A stretch of DNA of 64,000 nt, taken from contig DVGG01000046.1 in assembly GCA_018712825.1 (NCBI GenBank), positions 37,344-101,343 of the forward strand. Reading direction: 5' to 3'. This stretch comes from Candidatus Faecousia excrementipullorum (lineage in GTDB: Bacteria > Bacillota > Clostridia > Oscillospirales > Oscillospiraceae). Every line of letters starts with the position of its first letter. Positions within the stretch are counted from its first letter, which is position 1. The notes below the pieces were generated by a model. The model had not been told where the DNA came from. It was given only the letters and a program-made list of their open reading frames with translations, and did not search any database. Below, piece by piece: positions 1-7,815 of this stretch. The translations under genes and the position numbers were made by a program.

Positions 1-84
1 TCCCAGAACGGCACCATCAAGGCGGAGAACAATCCCAAAGGGGGCGCCCGCTTCACCATTCGATTCTACAAAGGAGCCGTGTGA
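1..84 (+). CDS. Sensor histidine kinase, C-terminal fragment (cut by window edge)
   Basis: The first 27 codons end at TGA (82-84). They read as the last strand of a GHKL/HATPase domain: a GTIKAENNPKGGARFTIRF-like stretch typical of the kinase C-terminus after the G2 box. The rest of the gene lies upstream of the window. It sits just before a BceAB-like ABC transporter on the same strand, which is the usual order for peptide-sensing two-component systems that control such transporters. The link to this transporter is inferred from position only. Confidence 0.75.
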   Translation, partial: SQNGTIKAENNPKGGARFTIRFYKGAV

Positions 85-100
85 CAGCGGCTCCTTTTCC
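70..100 (+). terminator. Rho-independent terminator overlapping the kinase stop codon
   Basis: A 10-bp stem (70-79 with 88-97) encloses the stop codon in its 8-nt loop, and its 3' arm ends in TTTT. It probably separates the kinase transcript from the transporter genes, which would then need their own promoter. Confidence 0.65.
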
Positions 101-165
101 AAGGAAGCTCCGAATAAATAGACAAGAGCTGGGAGCGAGAGATTTTTCGTCAGACAAAAGAATGG

Positions 166-204
166 AAAACAGGGGAATACTTTGTGTATTTCCTGTTTTT
201 TATT
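166..204 (+). terminator. Second terminator-like hairpin in the kinase-transporter gap
   Basis: AAAACAGG...AATAC at 166-180 pairs with GTATTTCCTGTTTT (186-199), with one bulged base, and is followed by more T residues. It is a backup terminator for the upstream kinase operon. I see no gene in 85-352; the short reading frame there overlaps both hairpins. Confidence 0.45.
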
Positions 205-267
205 CTGCATGGATGGCGAAAAAATCCGCTATCCAGCCGCAGACGATTTATTCAGAGTTTCCTTAAA

Positions 268-304
268 TGACAGCTTTGTTATAAAACTGTCACCTGGGTG
301 TCAC
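268..304 (+). promoter_or_regulatory. Candidate response-regulator binding repeats upstream of the ABC transporter
   Basis: TGACAG (268-273) and CTGTCA (287-292) form an inverted repeat. TGTCAC occurs at 288-293 and again at 299-304, exactly 11 bp apart, which is the helical spacing used by OmpR-family regulators. They lie 49-85 bp before the transporter start. That this is the binding site of the regulator partnered with the upstream kinase is inference. Confidence 0.35.
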
Positions 305-352
305 TTGCAGCTGGTAACATGATACCATAACATCCATAAGGAGTGACGAACA

Positions 353-1033
353 ATGGAAATTTTGAGAGTAGAAAACCTTTGCAAGACCTACGGCAAAGGG
401 GAAAATCAGGTAAAGGCCCTGGACAATGTATCCTTTTCTGTGAACAAGGGAGAGTTTGTGGCCATCATCGGCCCCTCCGGTTCCGGTAAATCCACCTTGC
501 TTCACATTCTGGGGGGCGTGGATAAGCCCACCAGCGGAAAGGTGTATGTGGACGGGGAGGATGTGTACGCCCAGAACGATGAAAAGCTGGCCATCTTCCG
601 CCGCCGCCAGGTAGGCCTGATCTACCAGTTTTACAACCTGATTCCGGTGCTGAATGTGACGGAGAATATTACCCTGCCGGTTCTGATGGACGGTCAGAAG
701 GTGAATAAGGAGCGGCTTGCAGAGCTGATTTCCACCCTCCAGCTTACCGGCCGGGAGAATCACCTGCCCAACCAGCTCTCCGGCGGTCAGCAGCAGCGGG
801 TGTCCATCGGCAGAGCCCTGATGAACGCCCCGGCTATCGTGCTGGCGGATGAGCCCACCGGCAACCTGGACTCCAAGAACAGCCAGCAGATTATGGAGCT
901 TCTGAAGCTCTCCAATAAAAAGTACAACCAGACCCTGATGGTCATTACCCACGATGAGTCCATTGCCCTCCAGGCTGACCGGATTATCGCCATTGAGGAC
1001 GGACGGATTCTCAGAGATGAGGTGCTGCGGTAA
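353..1033 (+). CDS. ABC transporter ATP-binding protein (BceA/MacB-LolD type)
   Basis: A 226-residue ATPase with all canonical motifs: Walker A GPSGSGKST at about 40-48, Q-loop Gln92, signature LSGGQ at 142-146, Walker B and catalytic Glu in VLADE near 163-167, and H-loop His200. It powers the FtsX-type permease that follows. The stop codon and the next start overlap in TAATG, so the two are translationally coupled. The ribosome site AAGGAG lies a few bases before ATG 353. The pairing with a large FtsX permease and a preceding histidine kinase matches Bce-type modules, which sense or detoxify cell-wall-active peptides. The substrate is not visible from sequence. Confidence 0.93.
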   Translation: MEILRVENLCKTYGKGENQVKALDNVSFSVNKGEFVAIIGPSGSGKSTLLHILGGVDKPTSGKVYVDGEDVYAQNDEKLAIFRRRQVGLIYQFYNLIPVLNVTENITLPVLMDGQKVNKERLAELISTLQLTGRENHLPNQLSGGQQQRVSIGRALMNAPAIVLADEPTGNLDSKNSQQIMELLKLSNKKYNQTLMVITHDESIALQADRIIAIEDGRILRDEVLR

Positions 1034-3708
1034 TGAACATCTTCGCAAAGGTGACCCTGCAGACCCTGAAGAAAAACCGGGTCCGCACCATCGTCACCAT
1101 TATCGGTATCATTCTCTCCTGTGCCATGATTACCGCCGTGGCTGCCCTGGCCCAAAGCTTTTCCGGCTATATGCTGGACGTGGGAATTTACGAAAAGGGT
1201 AACTGGCACGGAGCGGCTTACAGCCTCAGCTGGAGCCAGTACGAAAACATCCGGAAGGACGAGGAGATTTCCTTTGCCACCTACGCTCAACTGATGGGCT
1301 ATGCCAGGGTGGAAAGTGAGAACCCAGATAAGCCCTATCTTTATGTCATCGGCGGGGAAAAGGAGACCTTTTTTGAAAATATGCCGGTGCACCTGGTGAC
1401 AGGCAGACTGCCCCAGAACTCTCAGGAAATTCTCATTCCGGAGCACCTGTACACCAACGGCGGTGTCAGCTATCAGGTGGGGCAGACCCTCACCCTGGAG
1501 CTGGGAGACCGGATGGTGGGACAGGACACCTTGAATCAGTTCAATCCCTATATTGACGACCAGGAAACCGGGGAGCAGGAGGAATTTGTGCCCCGCCGGA
1601 CCCGCACCTTCCAGATTGTGGGCGTATATTCCCGGCCTGACTTTGAAGAATACTCTGCCCCCGGCTACACGGCCATGACGGTTGCAGACCTGGAGGAAAA
1701 TGTGGGGGACAGCTACGATGTGTACTTTCGGATGAAGAAGCCCGCCCAGGTTTACGATTATCTGAAAAATCTGGACTGCGGTTCCAGCACCAACACGGAT
1801 GTGCTGCTGTACTCCGGCGTATCCAAATACAGCTCCTTCAACACCATGCTTACAGGCCTGGTGGCGGTGCTGGTGGGCCTGATTATGTTCGGCTCCGTGT
1901 CCCTGATTTACAACGCCTTTGCCATCTCCGTTTCGGAGCGCACCCGGCAGTTTGGCCTGCTGTCCTCTGTAGGCGCAACCCGGCGGCAGATTGGTAGAAT
2001 GGTTCTGATGGAAGCCCTGTTTGTCAGTATGGTGGGCATCCCTCTGGGTGTACTGGCAGGCTTGGGGGGCATTGGGATAACCCTTCGGATTGTGTCCGAT
2101 ATGATGATACGGCTTACTATGATTCCCGTACCGCTTCGGCTCCGGATTTCCCCCTATGTGGTGGGAGCCGCAGTAGTGCTGAGCCTGATTACAGTGCTGC
2201 TGTCCGCCTGGATTCCCTCTGTCCGTGCCAAGCGGGTATCGGCCATTGAGGCCATCCGCCAGAGCCGGGATGTGCGGGGCAAGAGCCGCCCGGTAAAGAC
2301 CGGCTGGCTCCAATACCGGCTCTTTGGCCTTCCTGGCGTACTGGGAAAGAAATACTACAAAAACAGCAAGCGGAAATACCGTGCCACCATTGTAAGCCTT
2401 TTTATGAGCATTGTGCTCTTCGTCTCTGTTTGCTCCTATACCGGGTATCTCATGGAGCTGGCTACCACCTATCGGAATGAAAGTAAGTACGATATTTCTT
2501 TCTCTTATAAGGAGGATCAGTACACCCGCCAGGAGATTATGACCTGGATTGAAAATACCCCCTCCGTTACCCAAACCGCAATGCTCCAATCCTATGGTCA
2601 CATGGCACAAATCTCCAAAGCGGACATTCCGGAGGAAACCCTGGAGTATTTTAAGCAGGCTATGGACATCCAGGGAGACACGGTGGAAATGAGCTGCAAT
2701 GTGTGGTTTGTGGATGACGAAAGTTTTCGGCAGCTGCTGCAGGCCAATGGGTTGGAGGAATCGATGTTCTTTGATTCCCAGAATCCGCTGGGCGTCAGCG
2801 TTTCCGCCACAAGATTTTTTGATTACCAACAGGAAAAATACATCCAGCTGGACTATTTGAAAAATGAACAAAGCGAATTTACCATCAGTTTCCCTGTTTA
2901 TCTGGAGGGCTACGAAGAAGACGGAACGGAATGGGACGAGAACGGCAACGAATGGCATTTGTATAAAAACCTCAATGACCCGGAGGATGTGAAGAAACTA
3001 TCCCGGGAAGAAGCTTACCAGCAGATACCTTTGCAGATTGGTGCCAATATAGAGAATCTGCCCTACTATATCAGCAATTCTACCTATGGTTCCCAGGTTA
3101 TTTACCCCCTGAGCCTGCGGGATGCGGTGTTCCCCACCTGGAAACAAGCCATCGGGGACTGGGAATATGATTACTATATCCTTTCTCAGGACCATAGAGA
3201 AAGTTATGAGACTCTGCGGGAAACCCTGGCCCAGGCGGGCATCCTCACCACGAATCTTGACGATGCCGCCGCCAGCAACGAAAGCCAGCGGGCGCTGGTG
3301 ACCATTGTGCAGATTTTTACCTACGGCTTCGTGGTGCTCATCTCCCTGATTGCCGCTGCCAATGTGTTCAATACCATTTCCACCAATATCCATCTGCGCC
3401 GCCGGGACTTTGCCATGCTCAAGTCTGTGGGTATGCCCCGGAAGGACTTTAACAGGATGATGAACTATGAGTGCATTCTCTACGGCACCCGGGCCCTGCT
3501 GCTGGGACTGCCGGTGTCCTGCGTCGTCACCTGGCTGACCTGGGGCTCCATATCCTACGGGATGGAAACGGATTTCCGCCTGCCCTGGGAGGCTATGGGT
3601 ATTGCGGTGCTGGGGGTTTTCCTGGTGGTGGGTATCTCCATGATCTATGCCATGCGAAAGATTCACAAGGATAACCCCATTGACGCGCTGAAAAACGAAA
3701 ATCTGTAA
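1033..3708 (+). CDS. FtsX-like ABC transporter permease, BceB/MacB superfamily
   Basis: An 891-residue membrane protein. TM1 lies near residues 19-41 and is followed by an extracytoplasmic domain to about 265. A cluster of three helices follows (about 272-392), then another helix near 450-470, a second large external domain (about 480-755), and a final three-helix FtsX unit with the typical RRRDFAMLKSVGM coupling motif. The FtsX fold is therefore duplicated, with two external domains, longer than B. subtilis BceB. It starts inside the ATPase stop codon. Its role is inferred to be export, or release from membrane targets, of peptides or lipids, with the neighbouring peptidase as a possible accessory. 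Confidence 0.88.
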   Translation: MNIFAKVTLQTLKKNRVRTIVTIIGIILSCAMITAVAALAQSFSGYMLDVGIYEKGNWHGAAYSLSWSQYENIRKDEEISFATYAQLMGYARVESENPDKPYLYVIGGEKETFFENMPVHLVTGRLPQNSQEILIPEHLYTNGGVSYQVGQTLTLELGDRMVGQDTLNQFNPYIDDQETGEQEEFVPRRTRTFQIVGVYSRPDFEEYSAPGYTAMTVADLEENVGDSYDVYFRMKKPAQVYDYLKNLDCGSSTNTDVLLYSGVSKYSSFNTMLTGLVAVLVGLIMFGSVSLIYNAFAISVSERTRQFGLLSSVGATRRQIGRMVLMEALFVSMVGIPLGVLAGLGGIGITLRIVSDMMIRLTMIPVPLRLRISPYVVGAAVVLSLITVLLSAWIPSVRAKRVSAIEAIRQSRDVRGKSRPVKTGWLQYRLFGLPGVLGKKYYKNSKRKYRATIVSLFMSIVLFVSVCSYTGYLMELATTYRNESKYDISFSYKEDQYTRQEIMTWIENTPSVTQTAMLQSYGHMAQISKADIPEETLEYFKQAMDIQGDTVEMSCNVWFVDDESFRQLLQANGLEESMFFDSQNPLGVSVSATRFFDYQQEKYIQLDYLKNEQSEFTISFPVYLEGYEEDGTEWDENGNEWHLYKNLNDPEDVKKLSREEAYQQIPLQIGANIENLPYYISNSTYGSQVIYPLSLRDAVFPTWKQAIGDWEYDYYILSQDHRESYETLRETLAQAGILTTNLDDAAASNESQRALVTIVQIFTYGFVVLISLIAAANVFNTISTNIHLRRRDFAMLKSVGMPRKDFNRMMNYECILYGTRALLLGLPVSCVVTWLTWGSISYGMETDFRLPWEAMGIAVLGVFLVVGISMIYAMRKIHKDNPIDALKNENL

Positions 3709-3718
3709 TGATAATCAA

Positions 3719-3744
3719 ATGGTTCCCGGGAAACCGGGAACCAT
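3719..3744 (+). other. Perfect hairpin with a GAAA loop between permease and peptidase genes
   Basis: Two 11-bp arms (3719-3729 and 3734-3744) pair perfectly around a GAAA loop. No T run follows, so it is not a standard terminator. Placed 18 bases before the next start codon, it may stabilise or process the mRNA, or tune translation of the peptidase. Confidence 0.55.
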
Positions 3745-3761
3745 ACCATTGGGTGATAACC

Positions 3762-4562
3762 ATGAAAAGAATTATCCTTTTGCTTTTTGCAATTCTGTGC
3801 CTGGCTCTGGTGGTCTGGAGTAGGTTCGGCGATGACCTGGAAGATGCCATTGCCGTCTTTTCCCAGTCCGCACAACCATCGGAAACCGTAGACCCGGATT
3901 CTGCTGCTGTGCAGACGGTTCAGGCCTTTGCCCGGGAACAGGGCCTGACTCTGGGGGATTGGCCGGAGGATTTGCTGGTGCTGCTGGATAAGAACCCGGA
4001 GACGGAGGAATTCGTCCTCCAGTACCCCCTGAAAAAGGATAGCCGCCCCACCTATGATCTGAGTGATTGTCTGAACAGCACCCAGATGCCGCTGCTGCTT
4101 CAGTGGGATGAGCGGTGGGGCTATGGGGAGTACGCCGGGGAGCTGATGGGCATTTCCGGCTGCGGCCCCACTTGCCTCTCCATGGTCTGTATACAGCTTT
4201 TGCAGGATGCCTCCTACACACCTCAATATGTGGCGGCTTTTGCGGAAGAAAACGGTTATGCCGTGAAGGGAAACGGAAGCGCCTGGGCCCTCATTTCCGA
4301 AGGCGGCGAAAAGCTGGGGCTGGATGTGACAGAGATTCCTCTGGATGAAGGACGGATTATCCGGAATCTGGAAGTGGGCAACCCCATCATCTGTGTCATG
4401 GGCCCCGGGGACTTTACCACCTCCGGTCACTTCATTGTATTGACGCAATACGCCGATGGCTATGTAAAGGTCAACGATCCCAACAGTCCCATAAGGTCCC
4501 AAAAGCAATGGAAGCTGACGGATATTATGCCCCAGATGAACAATCTTTGGGTCTGCCGCTGA
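3762..4562 (+). CDS. Membrane-anchored C39-like papain-fold cysteine peptidase
   Basis: A 266-residue protein. Residues 1-18 form a single hydrophobic anchor or uncleaved signal. A linker follows, then a Peptidase_C39_2-type domain with an LLLQWDERWG segment (oxyanion Gln), the nucleophile in SGCGPTCLSM, His in TSGHFIVL and the NDPNS motif. I chose ATG 3762 over the upstream in-frame ATG at 3708 because only 3762 starts directly with the signal anchor; the longer frame reads through the hairpin. It is closely similar to the lipoprotein at 37718. Sitting behind a Bce-like transporter, it may cut a peptide substrate outside the cell, but that is inference. Confidence 0.85.
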   Translation: MKRIILLLFAILCLALVVWSRFGDDLEDAIAVFSQSAQPSETVDPDSAAVQTVQAFAREQGLTLGDWPEDLLVLLDKNPETEEFVLQYPLKKDSRPTYDLSDCLNSTQMPLLLQWDERWGYGEYAGELMGISGCGPTCLSMVCIQLLQDASYTPQYVAAFAEENGYAVKGNGSAWALISEGGEKLGLDVTEIPLDEGRIIRNLEVGNPIICVMGPGDFTTSGHFIVLTQYADGYVKVNDPNSPIRSQKQWKLTDIMPQMNNLWVCR

Positions 4563-4606
4563 AGCAATGCCAGAAAAACTTTGCCCCCTCAGGGATTGAT
4601 ATGCTA

Positions 4607-4650
4607 CCCCCATAAGAGACAGTGAAAAAGAAAACTGTTTCTTATGGGGG
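4607..4650 (+). promoter_or_regulatory. Hairpin occluding the transposase ribosome-binding site
   Basis: 4607-4623 pairs with 4634-4650 at 16 of 17 positions around a 10-nt loop. The 3' arm ends in GGGGG, the only Shine-Dalgarno-like stretch before ATG 4658. The 5' arm lies inside the left terminal repeat. The hairpin therefore forms fully in read-through transcripts from the host, a fold-back logic known for other IS elements that limits transposase synthesis. Function is inferred. Confidence 0.6.
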
Positions 4651-4657
4651 TATTTCT

Positions 4658-5338
4658 ATGTCAAAGAGGAAAAAGATTCATGTAGAAGAAAAGATAAGAA
4701 TTGCACGAGCCTGTAGCAGCGGGGAAATAAGCATCTGTGCTGCAGCTGCACAAATTGGGGTAGATCATCACACAGTTGGAGATTGGGTTCGGAAGTATCA
4801 AACGGAAGGTGTGGAGGAATTTCTGCCCCGCAATACAAATAAGCGATATGACCCTGCGCTTAAGGAAGGAGCTGTAAAAGACTACCTATCCGGAAAAGGA
4901 AGTATCAGAGAGATTTGCAAAATATACAAGATCCGGTCAACTTATCAGCTCAGAGCTTGGATTAAGGTGTATAATGGTCATAAAGACTTCAAGAAACAGA
5001 CAGGAGGAAGCCGTATGACCAAAGGAAGAGAAACTACCCAAACTGAGAGGATCGCAGTAGCAAAGGCATGTATTGCCAACGGCAAGAACTACGGAGAGGT
5101 TGCAATCGCGTACAATGTCAGCTATCAGCAGGCTCGCAGCTGGACGCTCAAGTACATAGAAGGCGGTGAAAGTGCTCTGGAAGACCGGCGGGGCCAGCGA
5201 AAGAAGGATCAGCAGCCCCGGACAGAACAGGAGCAGGCACAGATCGAGATTGAGCAACTCAAGCATAAGCTGAAGATGGTGGAAATGGAGAATCACCTAC
5301 TAAAAAAATTGGAGGAGATAGAAAGGAGGCGGGGCTAA
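4658..5338 (+). CDS. IS3-family transposase OrfA (DNA-binding subunit)
   Basis: A 226-residue OrfA with two helix-turn-helix units: residues about 5-55 (ICAAAAQIGVDHHTVGDWV) and about 130-180 (GEVAIAYNVSYQQARSWTLKY). A C-terminal leucine-rich coiled coil follows (EQLKHKLKMVEMENHLLKKL), typical for OrfA multimerisation. I chose ATG 4658 because the longer frame from 4622 begins inside the fold-back hairpin. The frame overlaps OrfB. The A7 run at 5302-5308 near its end allows a -1 shift to make the full OrfAB transposase. Confidence 0.9.
   Translation: MSKRKKIHVEEKIRIARACSSGEISICAAAAQIGVDHHTVGDWVRKYQTEGVEEFLPRNTNKRYDPALKEGAVKDYLSGKGSIREICKIYKIRSTYQLRAWIKVYNGHKDFKKQTGGSRMTKGRETTQTERIAVAKACIANGKNYGEVAIAYNVSYQQARSWTLKYIEGGESALEDRRGQRKKDQQPRTEQEQAQIEIEQLKHKLKMVEMENHLLKKLEEIERRRG
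5302..5308 (+). other. Programmed -1 ribosomal frameshift site (A AAA AAA)
   Basis: Seven A residues sit in the correct phase, with zero-frame codons AAA at 5303 and AAA at 5306. After slipping back one base the reading continues ATT GGA GGA GAT and stays open through to the OrfB stop at 6237. This is the standard IS3-family mechanism for making OrfAB. A GGAGG-like stretch follows the slip site. Confidence 0.8.
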
Positions 5339-6237
5339 GCCAGGTTCGGCAATCTCATATCTACCTGGCAATAAAAGAATGTAACGAGGAATACGGAGAC
5401 CCTATTGAAGCATCCTGTGAACGATTGGGTGTGTCCAGAGCAGCCTATTATCGTTGGCTCAGCGGTAAAAAGTGCGCCAGAGAACTGGAAAACGAGAAGA
5501 TTGCGGAGATTATGGAGCAAATCCATACCGATAATCCTGATAAAGGTTACCGCCGTATTAAGGACGATCTGGCCCATGACCACAATCTAAATGTGAACGA
5601 GAAGCGAGTGCTTCGTATTTGCCGGAGCTTAGATATTAAATCTACCATTAAGTACAAGAATAACGGCTGTACACGACAGGCAGCGAATCCGCAGCATATA
5701 GCAAAAAACTGGCTGAACCGACAGTTCCACGCAAGCATGCCAAACGAAAAATGGCTGACCGATGTAACAGAGTTTAAGTGGTACGAAGGACCTACTGTGC
5801 ACAAGCTGTACCTCAGCGCAATCCTTGATCTATACGACCGCAGAATTGTTGCCTTTGTCATTCGAGACCGGAATGACAATCCTCTTGTATTTGATACCTT
5901 GGATGCCGCTATTAAGGCCAATCCGAACGCACACCCCTTATTCCATAGCGACAGAGGTTTTCAATACACCAACCGAGTATTCTACAACAAGCTAAAGAAA
6001 GCAAAAATGAAGCAGAGTATGTCCAGAGTGGCAAAGTGCATTGATAACGGTCCAATGGAAGGATTCTGGGGAATTCTCAAAAGAGAGAGGTACTACTGCA
6101 GACGGTTTACAAGTCGTGAGGAGCTTGTGCAGATGATTGAGAACTACATAACCTATTACAACAACCGCCGAGTACAACGCAACCTGGGTGTACTGACGCC
6201 GATGGAGAAGCACGAGCGCTATCTCTTAGCGGCATAA
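5308..6237 (+). CDS. IS3-family transposase OrfB (DDE integrase), expressed as OrfAB by frameshift
   Basis: The frame is open from the slip site. An in-frame GTG at 5425 could give a short separate OrfB. It contains an HTH_21-like N-terminal part (YRRIKDDLAHDH), then an rve integrase core. The catalytic acids are visible as Asp in WLTDVTEF, Asp in HSDRGFQYT and Glu after the GPMEGFWGILKRE segment, with the NNRRVQRNLGVLTP tail of IS150-like transposases. No internal stop or frameshift is visible apart from the programmed one, so the element is probably active or recently so. Confidence 0.9.
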   Translation: MGGDRKEAGLSQVRQSHIYLAIKECNEEYGDPIEASCERLGVSRAAYYRWLSGKKCARELENEKIAEIMEQIHTDNPDKGYRRIKDDLAHDHNLNVNEKRVLRICRSLDIKSTIKYKNNGCTRQAANPQHIAKNWLNRQFHASMPNEKWLTDVTEFKWYEGPTVHKLYLSAILDLYDRRIVAFVIRDRNDNPLVFDTLDAAIKANPNAHPLFHSDRGFQYTNRVFYNKLKKAKMKQSMSRVAKCIDNGPMEGFWGILKRERYYCRRFTSREELVQMIENYITYYNNRRVQRNLGVLTPMEKHERYLLAA

Positions 6238-6242
6238 TAAAG

Positions 6243-6357
6243 CCTCAGAAAATGGCTGGACGATACGTCCTGACATTTCCTGAGGTTCCCACGGCACCGC
6301 AGTGCCGTGCATCCTAAAAAAGACTTCCGACAACCAAACCGGCTGCCGGAAGTACAG
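6243..6357 (+). other. Structured non-coding 3' region of the IS element
   Basis: Between the OrfB stop and the right terminal repeat lie three hairpins. A long one (6243-6285) has a 12-bp outer stem with one mismatch and a GGACG/CGTCC inner stem. A second has 7-bp arms (6291-6297, 6302-6308). A third pairs ACTTCCG with CGGAAGT around 6323-6353. No convincing gene is present. It could terminate transposase mRNA or form a small RNA. Confidence 0.5.
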
Positions 6358-6434
6358 AAATTCTTTATTTTATTTCACTGTCCACTTGACGGGGAGCAGT
6401 TCAGATTCCTGAGGGGGCAAAGTTTGTTGAAACA

Positions 6435-7697
6435 TTATTTGGAGAAGGGCAGACTGCTGAGGGCTTCCATCAGCTTGGCATTCAGGTGAATGCAGTTGTC
6501 CACCGGCTTGTACCGCTTGGGATAAAAGCCGCTTTTGTACCGGTCGATGACCACATCGTAGCGCTTGAGGGCGTTATCCACCGCATCCTCCCAGGACAGA
6601 TACAGCTCCCGGCTGGCAGCTTCTCCGATGGTGCGAAGATAGTCCTCCTTGCCATGCAGCTTCATAAGGCAGGCCGCCAGACTCTGGGCGTTTTCCTCCA
6701 CCTGGAAGCAGTTGCGGTTGTGGGTGGTGCCGTCGGAGGCACAGCTTCCGGCGATGAGGACAGAGGGCAGGCTGCTGGCAGCTGCTTCCCGTACCACAAG
6801 ACCGTTGGTATCGTAGGTAGAGGGGAACAGGAAGAGATTTGCCCGGGCGTACCAGCCCCGCAGAGCCTCCCGGTCCCGGATAGCGCCGGTGAAAATACAG
6901 GCATCCTCCAGACCCAGCTGGCGGGCATAGCTTTGAATCTCCGGCATATCGCTGCCGTCTCCCACAAACACCATGCGGTAGGGAAGCTTTTTGGCTTTCA
7001 GGGCAGCCAGGGCGTCCAGAATCAGCCGGATACCCTTGTACCAGCGCATACGCCCCACAAACAGGTAAATGGGAACACCCTCCGGCAAATCGTATCCATC
7101 CGTATAGGCCGCAACCTGCTCCGGGGAAAGGCGGCTCCGGGGGACATCCACCCCGTTGGGCATAACGATGTAATCTCCTTCATAGCCTAAGGAACGGAGG
7201 CTTTGGGCCGTTCCTTCGCTGACAATCCACACTTCATCGCAGGCGTTGATATTTTCCGCCAGAATCTTCTTGCAGCTGTTTTGCAGATGCACAGACCTGA
7301 TGGCTCTGGCCAGATCAATTTCAAACCGGGTATGATAAGTAAGAATCAAAGGTGCATTTACAATATTCCGCAAAGCCCTTCCCATAAAGTTGGAGGCAAA
7401 GGGACAGTGACTGTGGAGCACCGCCACATCCACACTTTCCAGCCGCTTTGCAACAGAGGGGGAAAAGGGGATTCCGGACATATATCCAAACCCTTTGCGG
7501 GTATCCATACTGGGATAGCGAAGAATCGGATAAGGAAATGGAGAATCCTCCGCTTCCGGCAGGGCTGGGGTAACCACCACCGGGGAGAAGCCCCGGGCGT
7601 GTAGAATATTGCCATAGTTTACCACGGCATTTGCAACGCCATCAATCTGGGGGGGGAAGGAATCGTTCAGTAATCCAATAATCTGCTTTTCCTGCAT
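6435..7697 (-). CDS. GT4-family glycosyltransferase (GT-B fold)
   Basis: A 420-residue cytosolic GT-B enzyme. The N-terminal acceptor domain begins with a LLNDSFPPQIDGVANAV motif typical of GDP-mannose or UDP-sugar lipid glycosyltransferases. The C-terminal donor domain has FVGRMRWYKG, GDGSDMPEIQ and the NGLVVREAAASSLPSVL acidic motif. Related proteins make glycosylated diacylglycerol or mannosylated lipids in Gram-positives; the exact sugar and acceptor cannot be read here. It is transcribed alone, leftwards, from a promoter at 7728-7755. The IS right end lies directly after its TAA, so its native 3' untranslated region is displaced but the coding end seems intact. Confidence 0.85.
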   Translation of the reverse strand: MQEKQIIGLLNDSFPPQIDGVANAVVNYGNILHARGFSPVVVTPALPEAEDSPFPYPILRYPSMDTRKGFGYMSGIPFSPSVAKRLESVDVAVLHSHCPFASNFMGRALRNIVNAPLILTYHTRFEIDLARAIRSVHLQNSCKKILAENINACDEVWIVSEGTAQSLRSLGYEGDYIVMPNGVDVPRSRLSPEQVAAYTDGYDLPEGVPIYLFVGRMRWYKGIRLILDALAALKAKKLPYRMVFVGDGSDMPEIQSYARQLGLEDACIFTGAIRDREALRGWYARANLFLFPSTYDTNGLVVREAAASSLPSVLIAGSCASDGTTHNRNCFQVEENAQSLAACLMKLHGKEDYLRTIGEAASRELYLSWEDAVDNALKRYDVVIDRYKSGFYPKRYKPVDNCIHLNAKLMEALSSLPFSK

Positions 7698-7727
7698 TCT
7701 ATCACCTTATATCGACATTATATTGTA

Positions 7728-7755
7728 ATTATAACATTATTCACAAAAAAGTAAA
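7728..7755 (-). promoter_or_regulatory. Sigma-A promoter for the glycosyltransferase
   Basis: On the minus strand, TTTACT (7755-7750) and TATAAT (7733-7728) are separated by 16 bp, about 30 bp before the start codon. Confidence 0.55.
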
Positions 7756-7815
7756 GGACATATCCCAAATCTGGAAATGGGTTTTGTAGAAGGTAAATGA
7801 ATCCTGAAAAAAAAG

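Larger units (their letters stand above)
4568..6434 (+). mobile_element. IS3-family insertion sequence (IS150-like), complete
   Basis: The element encodes OrfA and OrfB joined by a -1 frameshift. Its ends are long imperfect inverted repeats: AAACTTTGCCCCCTCAGG near the left end is repeated inverted near the right end, and similarity continues inward to about 4628 and 6373. TG at 4568 and CA at 6433-6434 suit IS3-family tips, but the outermost few bases are uncertain and no clear 3-4 bp target duplication is visible. Base composition is more AT-rich than the flanks. The right tip abuts the stop codon of the minus-strand glycosyltransferase. Confidence 0.85.

Noticed and set aside
81..266. A 61-residue ORF after the kinase stop
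   Set aside because: It overlaps two terminator hairpins, has no ribosome site and no recognisable protein features.
290..1048. A long minus-strand frame over the first ABC ATPase
   Set aside because: It is the antisense shadow of a gene with all ABC motifs; composition follows the complement of the real gene.
787..2958. A 723-residue antisense frame opposite the first permease
   Set aside because: Rich in His, Gly and Gln as expected of antisense GC-rich coding sequence; no domain recognised.
6307..6489. A small ORF in the IS 3' tail
   Set aside because: It crosses the right terminal repeat into the glycosyltransferase gene and lacks a ribosome site.
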